Origin: an uncultured Gemmiger sp.
GTDB lineage: Bacteria > Bacillota > Clostridia > Oscillospirales > Ruminococcaceae
NCBI GenBank assembly: GCA_944382835.1
Contig: CALWNP010000022.1
Span: 1 to 39,594, forward strand
Reading direction: 5' to 3'
Length of the DNA stretch: 39,594 bases
Positions 32,872 to 39,594 of this stretch are shown here, in pieces (position 1 is the first letter of the stretch; each line of letters begins with the position of its first letter). Both the position numbers and the translations under genes were made by a program. The notes under the pieces were generated by a model, which made no database searches, was not told where the DNA came from, and was given only the letters and a program-made list of their open reading frames with translations.

Positions 32872-34452
32872 TCATTTGCCGGAATCGCCGTAGTTTTTCA
32901 GCACGCGGGCGCTGGGATCATCCACATCGCAGCCCGGCCATGCCCGGTTGGGCATCCAGAAGTCCACAATCATCTCAGCCTGGCCCGGGTAGTACTTTTC
33001 GAAGATCTCCCGGTAGAGCAGGCTCTCCTTGGTGAAGGGACGGGCGTAGTCATACTTGGCACAGCCCTTGGCGAAGGCTTCGTCGGTGTAGTATTCCTCG
33101 GCGTACTCCTTGATGTCGTCCACCATGGAATGGCCCACCGCATCGCTGAAGGCGGCCTTTTCCCGCCAGAGGATGCTCTCGGGCAGCCAGTCGCCCTCGA
33201 AGGCCTTGCGCAGCAGGTACTTGCCCTTGCCGTAGGTGTTCAGCTTCATGGCCGGATCGATGGACATGACATACTTCACAAAGTCCAGATCTCCGAAGGG
33301 CACCCGGGCTTCCAGGCTGTTGACACTGATGCAGCGGTCGGCACGCAGCACATCGTACATGTACAGCTCCCGGATCCGCTTCTGGCTCTCGGTCTGGAAG
33401 GCGTAGGCGGAAGGGGCGAAGTCGGTGTACTTGTAACCGAAGAGCTCGTCCGAGATCTCGCCGGTGAGCAGCACCCGGATGTCGGTGTTCTCATGGATGT
33501 ACTTGCAGACCAGGTACATGCCGATGGAGGCACGGATGGTGGTGATGTCCCAGGTGCCCAGCAGGGCGATGACCTTTTCCAGCGCATCCAGCACAATCTC
33601 GCGGTTGATGATCACATCGGTGTGGTCAGCCCCCAGGTACTCGGCGGTCTGGCGGGCGTATTTCAGGTCGATGGCGTCCTCCCGCATGCCGATGGCGAAG
33701 GTGCGGATAGGCTTGCCCAGCTTGCGGGCCGCGATGGCGCAGACCAGGCTGGAGTCCAGGCCGCCCGAAAGCAGGAAGCCCACCGGGGCATCGGCATCCA
33801 GCCGCTTGTCCACACCGGCGACCAGCTTGGTGCGGATGTTTTCCAGCACGGTGGGCAGATCGTCCCGGGTGTAGGCGGGGGTGTCGGCAATGTCACAGTA
33901 GCGGACAAACTTGCCGTTGCAGTAGTAGCTGCCGATGGGGAAGGGATAGATCTTCTTGACCAGCCCCACCAGGTTCTTGGCTTCGGAGGCGAAGGCGATG
34001 GCGCCGCTCTCGCTGTAACCATAGAAGAGAGGACGGATACCGATGGGGTCCCGCGCTGCGATGAGCTGCTTTTTGCGGCTGTCGTAGAGGATCATGGCAA
34101 ACTCGGCGTCCAGATGGTTGAACATGGACAGGCCGTACTTGTCATAGAGGGGCAGCAGGATCTCGCAGTCGGAGTCCGAGGAGAACTGGTATCCCTCGGC
34201 CTCCAGCTCGGCCTTGACGGGGCGGAAGCCGTACAGCTCGCCGTTACAGACCACACAGTCGTTGCCGCGGACAAAGGGCTGCATGCCCGCCTCGGTCAGG
34301 CCCATGATGGCCAGCCGGCCAAAGCCCATCCAGCCAAACTCGGTCTCGATGACCCGCTGCTCGTCCGGCCCGCGGGAGAGGGTCCGGCACAGATATTCGG
34401 TAAACTGTTCCTTGGACAGATCATGTCCGGCATATCCCAGAACACAACACAT
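32872..34452 (-). CDS. asnB: Asparagine synthetase (glutamine-hydrolysing)
   Basis: Makes asparagine from aspartate with glutamine nitrogen and ATP. The product is 526 residues. The N-terminal glutaminase domain starts at catalytic Cys2 (MCCVLGYAG; the usual Gly3 is Cys here), with RGPDE and CNGELYG motifs. The C-terminal synthetase domain has the pyrophosphate loop SGGLDSS (residues 229-235) and LTGEISDELFGY. It is a single-gene unit with its own promoter, an asparagine T-box and a terminator, so expression should rise when tRNA-Asn is uncharged. GGAG precedes the ATG. Confidence 0.96.
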   Translation of the reverse strand: MCCVLGYAGHDLSKEQFTEYLCRTLSRGPDEQRVIETEFGWMGFGRLAIMGLTEAGMQPFVRGNDCVVCNGELYGFRPVKAELEAEGYQFSSDSDCEILLPLYDKYGLSMFNHLDAEFAMILYDSRKKQLIAARDPIGIRPLFYGYSESGAIAFASEAKNLVGLVKKIYPFPIGSYYCNGKFVRYCDIADTPAYTRDDLPTVLENIRTKLVAGVDKRLDADAPVGFLLSGGLDSSLVCAIAARKLGKPIRTFAIGMREDAIDLKYARQTAEYLGADHTDVIINREIVLDALEKVIALLGTWDITTIRASIGMYLVCKYIHENTDIRVLLTGEISDELFGYKYTDFAPSAYAFQTESQKRIRELYMYDVLRADRCISVNSLEARVPFGDLDFVKYVMSIDPAMKLNTYGKGKYLLRKAFEGDWLPESILWREKAAFSDAVGHSMVDDIKEYAEEYYTDEAFAKGCAKYDYARPFTKESLLYREIFEKYYPGQAEMIVDFWMPNRAWPGCDVDDPSARVLKNYGDSGK

Positions 34453-34508
34453 AAAAGCGACACTCCTTTTGTTCTTCTTTCCATTTCCAATTCCCCGCGA
34501 AATGGAAA

Positions 34509-34831
34509 CAAAAAAGACAGCCCATTCGCCCTGCGCTTAGGACGAATCGCTGTCTTGATCCGCGGTGCCACCTAAATTACCGCACACTGCTGCACGGTCA
34601 CTTTTGCTTGCATTTGCGTTCACCTTTGAAACGCTGCCGCTGTAACGCACGGCCTACGGCGCCCATACTGCCGGTTGCATACAACCGGGTTCCGTTTGCA
34701 GCTGGCGGGTGTTCTTCCCTTTTCGGACCCGTCCCGGCTCGCAGCAACTGCCGGGCTCTCTGTGCGGCATCGGATAAAAAGGTACTTTTCCCGTTGGAGC
34801 GGGCTGTTTCGGCCCGCCTTCCGCTTTTTGC
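34509..34831 (-). ncRNA. Asparagine T-box leader of asnB
   Basis: The minus strand has the canonical T-box AGGTGGCACCGCGG (plus 34559-34572). Right after it is the terminator: AAGACAGC...GGCTGTCTT with an inner ATTCG/CGAAT stem and a TTTTTTG tract (plus 34509-34556). Stem I shows the distal AGAGAGCCCGGC element and the specifier loop GAAG-AAC-ACCC, with AAC at plus 34711-34713, an asparagine codon followed by the usual purine. Codon and regulated gene agree, which makes this assignment strong. Confidence 0.92.
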
Positions 34832-34837
34832 CCTTCT

Positions 34838-34866
34838 ATCCTAGCACGCAGTCCGGCCGGTGTCAA
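34838..34866 (-). promoter_or_regulatory. Promoter of the asnB T-box leader
   Basis: On the minus strand TTGACA (plus 34861-34866), a 17-nt spacer and TAGGAT (plus 34838-34843). The perfect -35 compensates for a weak -10. Confidence 0.65.
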
Positions 34867-34889
34867 GAATAAAATTGAGGCTTTTGCCC

Positions 34890-35549
34890 TCACTCCACCG
34901 GGAAGATGCTCTCCATCGCCGCCTCGGCGCTCACCTCGGCCACCTCCTCCCCGGCAGCATCGGCGCTGGCCGGGGCAGCCTCCTCCTGGACCCCGGCGGC
35001 GGTCTCGGCAGCCTCCTCGGCGGGTGCTTCAGCGGCCGCTGCCTGGGCCGCCGCGGCTGCGGCGGCATCGGCACTGGCCTTGGCAGCGCTGACCAGACCG
35101 GTCACCTCACCCGAGGGCTTTTCCAGCAGGTAAGCGCCGATGGCCTTGGCCTTGTACACCAACAGCACACAGTAGGTGTCCTTTTCCCCGTCCGAGAGCG
35201 CCGGACAGAGCACCGTCCACTTTTCCACCGTCTTGCCCTTGTAGTCGGCCAGGGTCATGCCGCTCTCCCCCACCACCTGGTTGAAGGCGGCAAAGCTGTC
35301 GTCCCAGCTTTTGGGGATCTTGACCTTATCCACCGCAGCGCTGGCCAGATCCACCTCGAAACCGTAGCCGGTAAAGTACCCCGCAATGTCCTGGGTGGTC
35401 TCAATTCCGGTTTCGGCACTGGCGCCCGCCGCCACACTCTCCCCCGCGAAATGCACCGCCGCCGTCACCGTGCCGGCCAGGCAGACCGCACACAGTGCCA
35501 GCGCCCCCGCCTGACGCAGGCCGGGTTTGGATACAGTAAACAGAAACAT
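34890..35549 (-). CDS. DUF4830-type anchored protein with Ala/Glu-rich tail
   Basis: The product is 219 residues. One N-terminal hydrophobic segment (about 13-32) acts as anchor or signal. Residues about 50-145 resemble DUF4830 (VKIPKSWDDSFAAFNQVV then LADYKGKTVEKWT), a family of exported Firmicutes proteins with no known function. The last 65-70 residues are low-complexity Ala/Glu (AAAAAAAQAAAAEAPAEEAA), probably an extended or helical stalk. GAGGGGG lies 8 nt before the ATG. It follows the glycerophosphodiesterase gene in the same direction by 77 nt, past a short terminator. Confidence 0.7.
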   Translation of the reverse strand: MFLFTVSKPGLRQAGALALCAVCLAGTVTAAVHFAGESVAAGASAETGIETTQDIAGYFTGYGFEVDLASAAVDKVKIPKSWDDSFAAFNQVVGESGMTLADYKGKTVEKWTVLCPALSDGEKDTYCVLLVYKAKAIGAYLLEKPSGEVTGLVSAAKASADAAAAAAAQAAAAEAPAEEAAETAAGVQEEAAPASADAAGEEVAEVSAEAAMESIFPVE

Positions 35550-35611
35550 AAGCGCAGCCCCCTCTTACACGTTGCATCGTCTTACACTGCAACGGTATGC
35601 GAGGGGGCCGG

Positions 35612-35640
35612 CAAAAAGAACCCGGATCAGTGCCGGGGTT
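35612..35640 (-). terminator. Terminator overlapping the GDPD stop codon
   Basis: On the minus strand AACCCCGG pairs with CCGGGTT around a 7-nt loop and is followed by CTTTTT. The TGA stop of the phosphodiesterase gene lies in the loop. The short stem suggests partial termination. Confidence 0.5.
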
Positions 35641-36481
35641 GATATTGGGTGCGGGGATGGTACCATTCAAAGATGATGCCGTCATAACGGCGGCGCAGTG
35701 CCGCCACATCGGCCGAGGGACGGGCAGTCCAGTAGACCATCATGGCCCCCATCCAGTCGCAAAGCCGGATGGCCCAGTTCTGGGGCTGGGGCGCCCAGGC
35801 GATGAACTGGGGCCGGCCCAGGAAATTGCCGAACCCGTGGCTGAGCAAGTAGGCCCAGATGGACCGGGCCCCGGCCCGGCGATAGCCCTCGAAGCTGTCG
35901 ATGAGCTGGCCGCGCAGCACCCCCGGCGCCATCTTGTGGATCCGGCGCACCACCCGGGGGTCAAAGCTCTCGATGCAGTAGCTGCCGTTGTACCGGCCCA
36001 GTGCCTCCAGCACCGCGGCGCACAGGGCATCCAGATAGGCACTGCTGTATCCCCAGCGGCTCTTGATCTCCACAATCAGCGGCACACGGCCGCCCACCGT
36101 CTCCAGCACCTGAGAGAACAGCGGGATGGTCTGCGGGGCATCGGCCAGGCAGGTTTTGGACAGCTCGGAATAGGCATGGTCCCGGACCCAGCCCTTCAGC
36201 GACGTCATCCGGTCCAGGTGATCGTCATGGAAGACCACCAGCTGGCGGTCGGCGCTGAACTGGACATCCAGCTCGATGCCGTATCCCGCCCGGGCCGCCG
36301 CCTCAAAGGCGGGCAGGCTGTTTTCCGGCACGCTCTGGTCCTGGGCATACAGACCGCGATGGGCAAAGTTGCGCCCCACAAAGGGGGCCCGCAGCCCCCG
36401 CTGCCCGGCATCGGGCGCCACGCAAAACAGCACCAGTACCGCCAGCACCAGCACCGTCACAAAAAGCCATAGCAACATCAT
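35627..36481 (-). CDS. Membrane-anchored glycerophosphodiester phosphodiesterase family protein
   Basis: The product is 284 residues. An N-terminal hydrophobic helix (residues 2-22) is followed by a GDPD TIM barrel with the full catalytic set: AHRG (His41, Arg42), PENS (Glu53), ELDV (Glu70, Asp72) and FHDDHLDR (His85). The later VEIKSRWGYSS carries the conserved Glu-x-Lys. It probably hydrolyses glycerophosphodiesters or polyglycerol phosphate at the membrane. Divergent from the two-component operon across about 220 nt. Confidence 0.93.
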   Translation of the reverse strand: MMLLWLFVTVLVLAVLVLFCVAPDAGQRGLRAPFVGRNFAHRGLYAQDQSVPENSLPAFEAAARAGYGIELDVQFSADRQLVVFHDDHLDRMTSLKGWVRDHAYSELSKTCLADAPQTIPLFSQVLETVGGRVPLIVEIKSRWGYSSAYLDALCAAVLEALGRYNGSYCIESFDPRVVRRIHKMAPGVLRGQLIDSFEGYRRAGARSIWAYLLSHGFGNFLGRPQFIAWAPQPQNWAIRLCDWMGAMMVYWTARPSADVAALRRRYDGIIFEWYHPRTQYQPRH

Positions 36482-36704
36482 ATCTCACCCTTTCTGACCC
36501 CTATTGTACCGCGCCCTCCGCTTTGGTTCAAGAGGGACAAATTGTGAACACTTTTTTAGAAAACTTTCACAAATCCGCCACCTGGACACTTTATTATGGT
36601 ATTATAAAGGTGTGTCTGGGGGAAGGCCCTGCCATCCGGGCAATGCGGCCCCTTCCGGCACTTCCCTTTTGAACTGTTTCAGATGGGACTGGAGGTTGTT
36701 TTCT

Positions 36705-37388
36705 ATGGCGAAAATCCTGATTGTTGATGATGAGCCCCGGATTCGGGATCTGATCCGCGAGAATTTGCAGTTTGCCGGGTTTACCTGTGCCGAAGCCGCC
36801 GACGGCGGCGCCGCACTGACCGCCCTTTCCCAGGGCGGCATCGACCTGGTGATTTTGGATATCATGATGCCGTTCATGGACGGCATGACCTGCCTGCGGG
36901 AGATGCGCACCCGCAAAATCATGACCCCGGTGATCATGCTCACCGCCCGCAGCGAGGAATACGACAAGCTGGCCGGGCTGGAGGGCGGCGCCGATGACTA
37001 TGTGGTCAAGCCCTTCTCCCCCCGGGAGCTGGTGGCCCGGGTCAAGGCGGTGCTGGCCCGCACCATGCCGGCGCCGGACGCCAACGGGTCGGTGTACACC
37101 TTCGGGGACCTGGTGATCGACACCGCCAGCCACAGCGTCAAGGTCTCGGGCCAGGAGGTCACCCTGACCCCCAAGGAGTTTGACCTGCTGGTCTTTCTGG
37201 TCAGCAACAAGGGGATTGCCCTCTCCCGGGAGAAAATCCTGCAAAAAGTGTGGAACTACGACTACTACGGCGAGGACCGCACCGTGGACACCCACATCAA
37301 GATGCTGCGCAGCCATCTGGGGCACTGCCGCAACTATATCGTGACAGTCTGGGGCATCGGGTACAAGTTTGATCCCGACACCCTGTAA
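36705..37388 (+). CDS. OmpR-family response regulator
   Basis: The product is 227 residues. The receiver has Asp8-Asp9, phosphoacceptor Asp52 (VILDIMMPFMDG) and VVKPFSPREL. The C-terminal winged helix has LTPKEFDLLVFLVSNKG and the closing TVDTHIKMLRSHLG and VWGIGYKF. The start at 36705 is set by homology and GGAGG; the frame extends to 36504 through the promoter region. First gene of a three-gene operon with the kinase and a small membrane protein. The leader upstream has a GGAAGG/CCTTCC hairpin of unknown meaning. Confidence 0.95.
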   Translation: MAKILIVDDEPRIRDLIRENLQFAGFTCAEAADGGAALTALSQGGIDLVILDIMMPFMDGMTCLREMRTRKIMTPVIMLTARSEEYDKLAGLEGGADDYVVKPFSPRELVARVKAVLARTMPAPDANGSVYTFGDLVIDTASHSVKVSGQEVTLTPKEFDLLVFLVSNKGIALSREKILQKVWNYDYYGEDRTVDTHIKMLRSHLGHCRNYIVTVWGIGYKFDPDTL

Positions 37389-37403
37389 ACGGGGGGCGAT
37401 ACC

Positions 37404-38951
37404 GTGAAATCCACCAAGCGCACCCACCGTCCCCTGCAGATCGGGCTGGGGGTCCAGGGGCAGCTGATGGTCTTTATGGGCTGTGTGACGGTGCTGACCC
37501 TGGGGCTGGTCTGGGTGCTGATCACCTACTGGCTGCAGCCCCAGTACAACCGGACCATCCGGGAGAGCCTGCAGCAGAAGGCCACCGCCATCGTTGCCCT
37601 CATTGACACCAGCGAGGAGCCCATTTCCAACCGAGATTTCGGGTTTCTGACCCTCAACTCCCAGTTCTGGAAGGATCTGCACGGGGATTTTGACGACGGC
37701 ACCATCGACGTGAGCAACTGCTGTGTGGACATCAGCGATTCCACCCGGCGCAGCGTGCTTTACCGGGAGAATCTGTTTCCCTGTGCCCTGCACAGCAGCA
37801 GCATCTCGATGGGCGGCGAGATTCTGGTCACCGCCGACGCCCCCGAAGTGCTGCGGGCCCGGATGAAGCTGTTCAAAAACGGGTCTCTCTACGACATCAT
37901 CGAGGCGGGCAACAACCGCCAGATGCTGGTGGGGATGGTCTCGGCCGACGGGCAGTACGGGGTCATCGTCTCCACCAGCCTGGCCCAGATTGCCACCGCC
38001 GCCGATGTGCTGGCCGATATGCTGCCCCCCATCGCCCTGATCCTGCTGGTGCTCAACCTGCTGGTGGCGGTGCTGTTCAGCCGGTGGTTCACCAAGCCCA
38101 TGCAGCGGTTGTCTGACGGGGCGCGGGAGATTGCCGCCGGCAACTATGACGTGCAGGTGCATGTCTCCCGCCGGGACGAGATCGGCCTGCTGACCCAGGA
38201 GTTCAACCACATGGCCAGCGAGGTCAAGCGCTCGGCCCAGCTGGAAAAGGACATCCTGGCCAACGTCAGCCACGACCTGCGCACCCCGCTGACCCTCATC
38301 AAAGGATATGCCGAGACGGTGCGGGATCTGACCGGCAACGACGAGGAAAAGCGCACCGAACAATGCAACATCATTGTGGACGAGACCGACCGGCTTTCCA
38401 CCCTGGTCAACAGCGTGATGGAACTGAGCAAGGTTTCCAGCGGCGCCGAAAAGATGAACCTGGTGGAATTTGACATGAGCCAACTCTGCTTTGAGGTGGC
38501 GGGCCGCTATGACGCGGTCTGTGACCAGAACGGCTGGACCCTGCAGCTGGAGGCAGACAAGGAATGTATGGTCAAAGCAGACCCCGCCATGATGGAGCGG
38601 GTGCTGCACAATCTGCTGGGCAACGCCACCCATCACATGGGGGCCGACGGCGTCTTTGTGCTGCGGGCCATCCCCATGGAGGGCGGCGGCTGCCGGGTGG
38701 AGGTGGAGGACCACGGCCCCGGCATCCCGCCGGAGGACCTGCCCTACATCTTTGACCGGTACTACCGCTCCCGCAAGGATGCGGGCAAGACCGGCACCGG
38801 GCTGGGGCTTTCCATCACCAAGGCCATCTTGCAGCAACATGGGTTTGCCTTTGGGGTGAACAGCGCCCTGGGGCACGGCTCGACCTTCTGGTTTGAGATG
38901 CGGGATACCCGCCCCAAAAACCGCAAAGCCCTGGACCAGCCCGCCGATTGA
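37404..38951 (+). CDS. Sensor histidine kinase
   Basis: The product is 515 residues. Two membrane helices (about 20-44 and 205-226) enclose an extracytoplasmic domain of about 160 residues with no named fold. A HAMP linker (FTKPMQRLSDGAREIAAGNYD) follows, then the dimerisation H-box NVSHDLRTPLTLIKGY with His290, and the ATPase domain with N-box HNLLGNATHH, DHGPGIPPEDLPYIFDRYYR and GTGLGLSI. The start is GTG at 37404 after GGGGGG, 15 nt after the regulator stop. The external domain holds a Cys-Cys pair (Cys106-Cys107) and a later Cys127 that could form disulfides. Signal unknown. Confidence 0.95.
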   Translation: MKSTKRTHRPLQIGLGVQGQLMVFMGCVTVLTLGLVWVLITYWLQPQYNRTIRESLQQKATAIVALIDTSEEPISNRDFGFLTLNSQFWKDLHGDFDDGTIDVSNCCVDISDSTRRSVLYRENLFPCALHSSSISMGGEILVTADAPEVLRARMKLFKNGSLYDIIEAGNNRQMLVGMVSADGQYGVIVSTSLAQIATAADVLADMLPPIALILLVLNLLVAVLFSRWFTKPMQRLSDGAREIAAGNYDVQVHVSRRDEIGLLTQEFNHMASEVKRSAQLEKDILANVSHDLRTPLTLIKGYAETVRDLTGNDEEKRTEQCNIIVDETDRLSTLVNSVMELSKVSSGAEKMNLVEFDMSQLCFEVAGRYDAVCDQNGWTLQLEADKECMVKADPAMMERVLHNLLGNATHHMGADGVFVLRAIPMEGGGCRVEVEDHGPGIPPEDLPYIFDRYYRSRKDAGKTGTGLGLSITKAILQQHGFAFGVNSALGHGSTFWFEMRDTRPKNRKALDQPAD

Positions 38952-38973
38952 ATGGAGAAAAAGGAGACCGGCA

Positions 38974-39498
38974 ATGGAAAAGATGAACCAAGAGATGGAC
39001 AAGGCCCTGGCTGCCCGTTTCGCCGCCCTACATGCCAACGACGACGAGACCGGCGACGGCAAGATTGATCTGGCGGACCTGAAAAAGCAGCTGGACCGGG
39101 TGGAAGCACAGCTGGAACTGCAGGACCGGCAGAACCGCAAGCTGCTGTACAACCAGCGGCTGCGATTTCTGATCACCGCGGTGCTGTCGGTGCTGCTCTG
39201 CATTGTGGTGGCGGTGCTGTGGCACTTTACCAACGAGGCCTACCGCAATGTGCTGGAGACCAGCGCCCAGGTCAACGCCCTGGCCGATACCCTGCAAAGC
39301 AGTCTGGACACCGAGGATCTCAACGAGATGATGCAGACCATGCCCGATCTGGTGGACAAGCTCTCCGCCATCGACGTGGACGCCCTGAACGAGGTGCTGA
39401 ACAAGCTGCCCGCCCTGATGGACGCCGTAACCCAGCTACAGACCCAGTTTGAGTCCATCGCCAACGCCTTCAGCGGGTTCAGCGTCCTGCTCAACTGA
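38974..39498 (+). CDS. Small coiled-coil membrane protein, unrecognised
   Basis: The product is 174 residues. The N-terminal half is acidic and heptad-like (about 28-60, LADLKKQLDRVEAQLELQD), one strong membrane helix spans about 69-88, and the rest is a second amphipathic helix rich in Leu, Asp, Asn and Gln with repeated L-x6-L spacing (DLVDKLSAIDVDALNEVLNK). AAAAAGGAG precedes the ATG. It starts 22 nt after the kinase, so it is part of the same operon and may be an accessory or signal-modulating partner. I do not recognise the family. No terminator is seen before the group II intron boundary. Confidence 0.75.
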   Translation: MEKMNQEMDKALAARFAALHANDDETGDGKIDLADLKKQLDRVEAQLELQDRQNRKLLYNQRLRFLITAVLSVLLCIVVAVLWHFTNEAYRNVLETSAQVNALADTLQSSLDTEDLNEMMQTMPDLVDKLSAIDVDALNEVLNKLPALMDAVTQLQTQFESIANAFSGFSVLLN

Positions 39499-39522
39499 TC
39501 CCCTTCCCGTTTTCCCATGTTA

Positions 39523-39594
39523 ATCGAGTAGGAGGCTACCCATTAGTTGAGCAGCCGTCCTCTCACACCACCGTGCGTACCGTTCGGTACACGG
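39523..39594 (-). mobile_element. 3' end of a group II intron (domains V-VI), cut by window edge
   Basis: Read on the minus strand, positions 39594-39571 form most of domain V: CCGUGUACC, loop GAAC, GGUAC, the GC bulge, then ACGG. Domain VI follows as a GAGGACGGCUGCUC / GGGUAGCCUCC hairpin with a bulged A (plus 39529) seven nt from the end CUACUCGAU. The intron ends at about 39523, 25 nt after the small membrane protein gene. The rest, including any reverse transcriptase, is beyond the window. Class is firm; exact boundary could shift by one base. Confidence 0.8.

Noticed and set aside
35027-35075. Tandem repeat array in the Ala-rich tail region
   Set aside because: The GCN-rich stretch is irregular at the DNA level and has no fixed repeat unit, so it is coding low complexity and not a tandem repeat or CRISPR.

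Overview
The window reads as chromosome of a high-GC, strictly fermentative, low-oxygen Firmicute of the Oscillospiraceae/Ruminococcaceae type (Faecalibacterium, Gemmiger or Subdoligranulum-like). This is inferred from the adjacent spoIVB-spo0A pair, T-box leaders, a ZTP riboswitch on pyruvate formate-lyase, oxygen-independent queuosine reduction (QueH), AGGAGG-type ribosome binding sites and strongly GC-rich codon use. I see no rRNA, tRNA, CRISPR, prophage or complete IS. The only mobile-element signal is the 3' end of a group II intron running off the right edge.

Layout. 1-2.5 kb: spo0A and spoIVB on the minus strand. 2.5-5 kb: glgB, and divergent from it a TetR regulator; their promoters are built on one palindrome. 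5-6.2 kb: a MarR regulator translationally coupled to a YczE/YitT-type membrane protein. 6.2-7.7 kb: ogt-type DNA repair and queH. 7.7-11 kb: a consensus promoter, a ZTP riboswitch with overlapping terminator, then pflA-pflB. 11-11.7 kb: a lone prepilin-like gene with a promoter preceded by 0A-box-like sequences. 11.7-17.1 kb: ilvB-ilvN-ilvC-ilvD on the minus strand behind a T-box leader whose probable specifier is leucine CUG. 17.2-18.5 kb: a DUF815 AAA ATPase. 18.5-20 kb: threonine dehydratase (ilvA). 20-25.9 kb: galacturonate catabolism (uxaB, uxaA, an aldose epimerase with its own promoter, and divergent uxaC). 25.9-32.7 kb: a YbaK-type deacylase, a DUF5662 protein, a polytopic membrane protein, a beta-CASP metallo-beta-lactamase protein and a large anchored GH25 protein. 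32.8-34.9 kb: asnB behind an asparagine T-box with an AAC specifier. 34.9-36.5 kb: a DUF4830 protein and a membrane glycerophosphodiesterase. 36.7-39.5 kb: a response regulator, a histidine kinase and a small coiled-coil membrane protein.

How it fits together. Several operons sense metabolites through leader RNA: leucine tRNA for ilvBNCD, asparagine tRNA for asnB, and ZTP (a marker of 10-formyl-tetrahydrofolate shortage) for pflA-pflB, whose product formate feeds that same folate pool. IlvA supplies 2-oxobutyrate to IlvBNCD for isoleucine. UxaC, UxaB and UxaA convert galacturonate to 2-keto-3-deoxygluconate.

The most unusual items are the GH25 protein, which carries a Big_2 domain and a 5'-nucleotidase-like module with every recognisable catalytic motif eroded; the array of 0A-box-like sites upstream of the prepilin gene; the shared glgB/tetR promoter palindrome; and the Spo0A receiver domain, which lacks one acidic-pocket residue.
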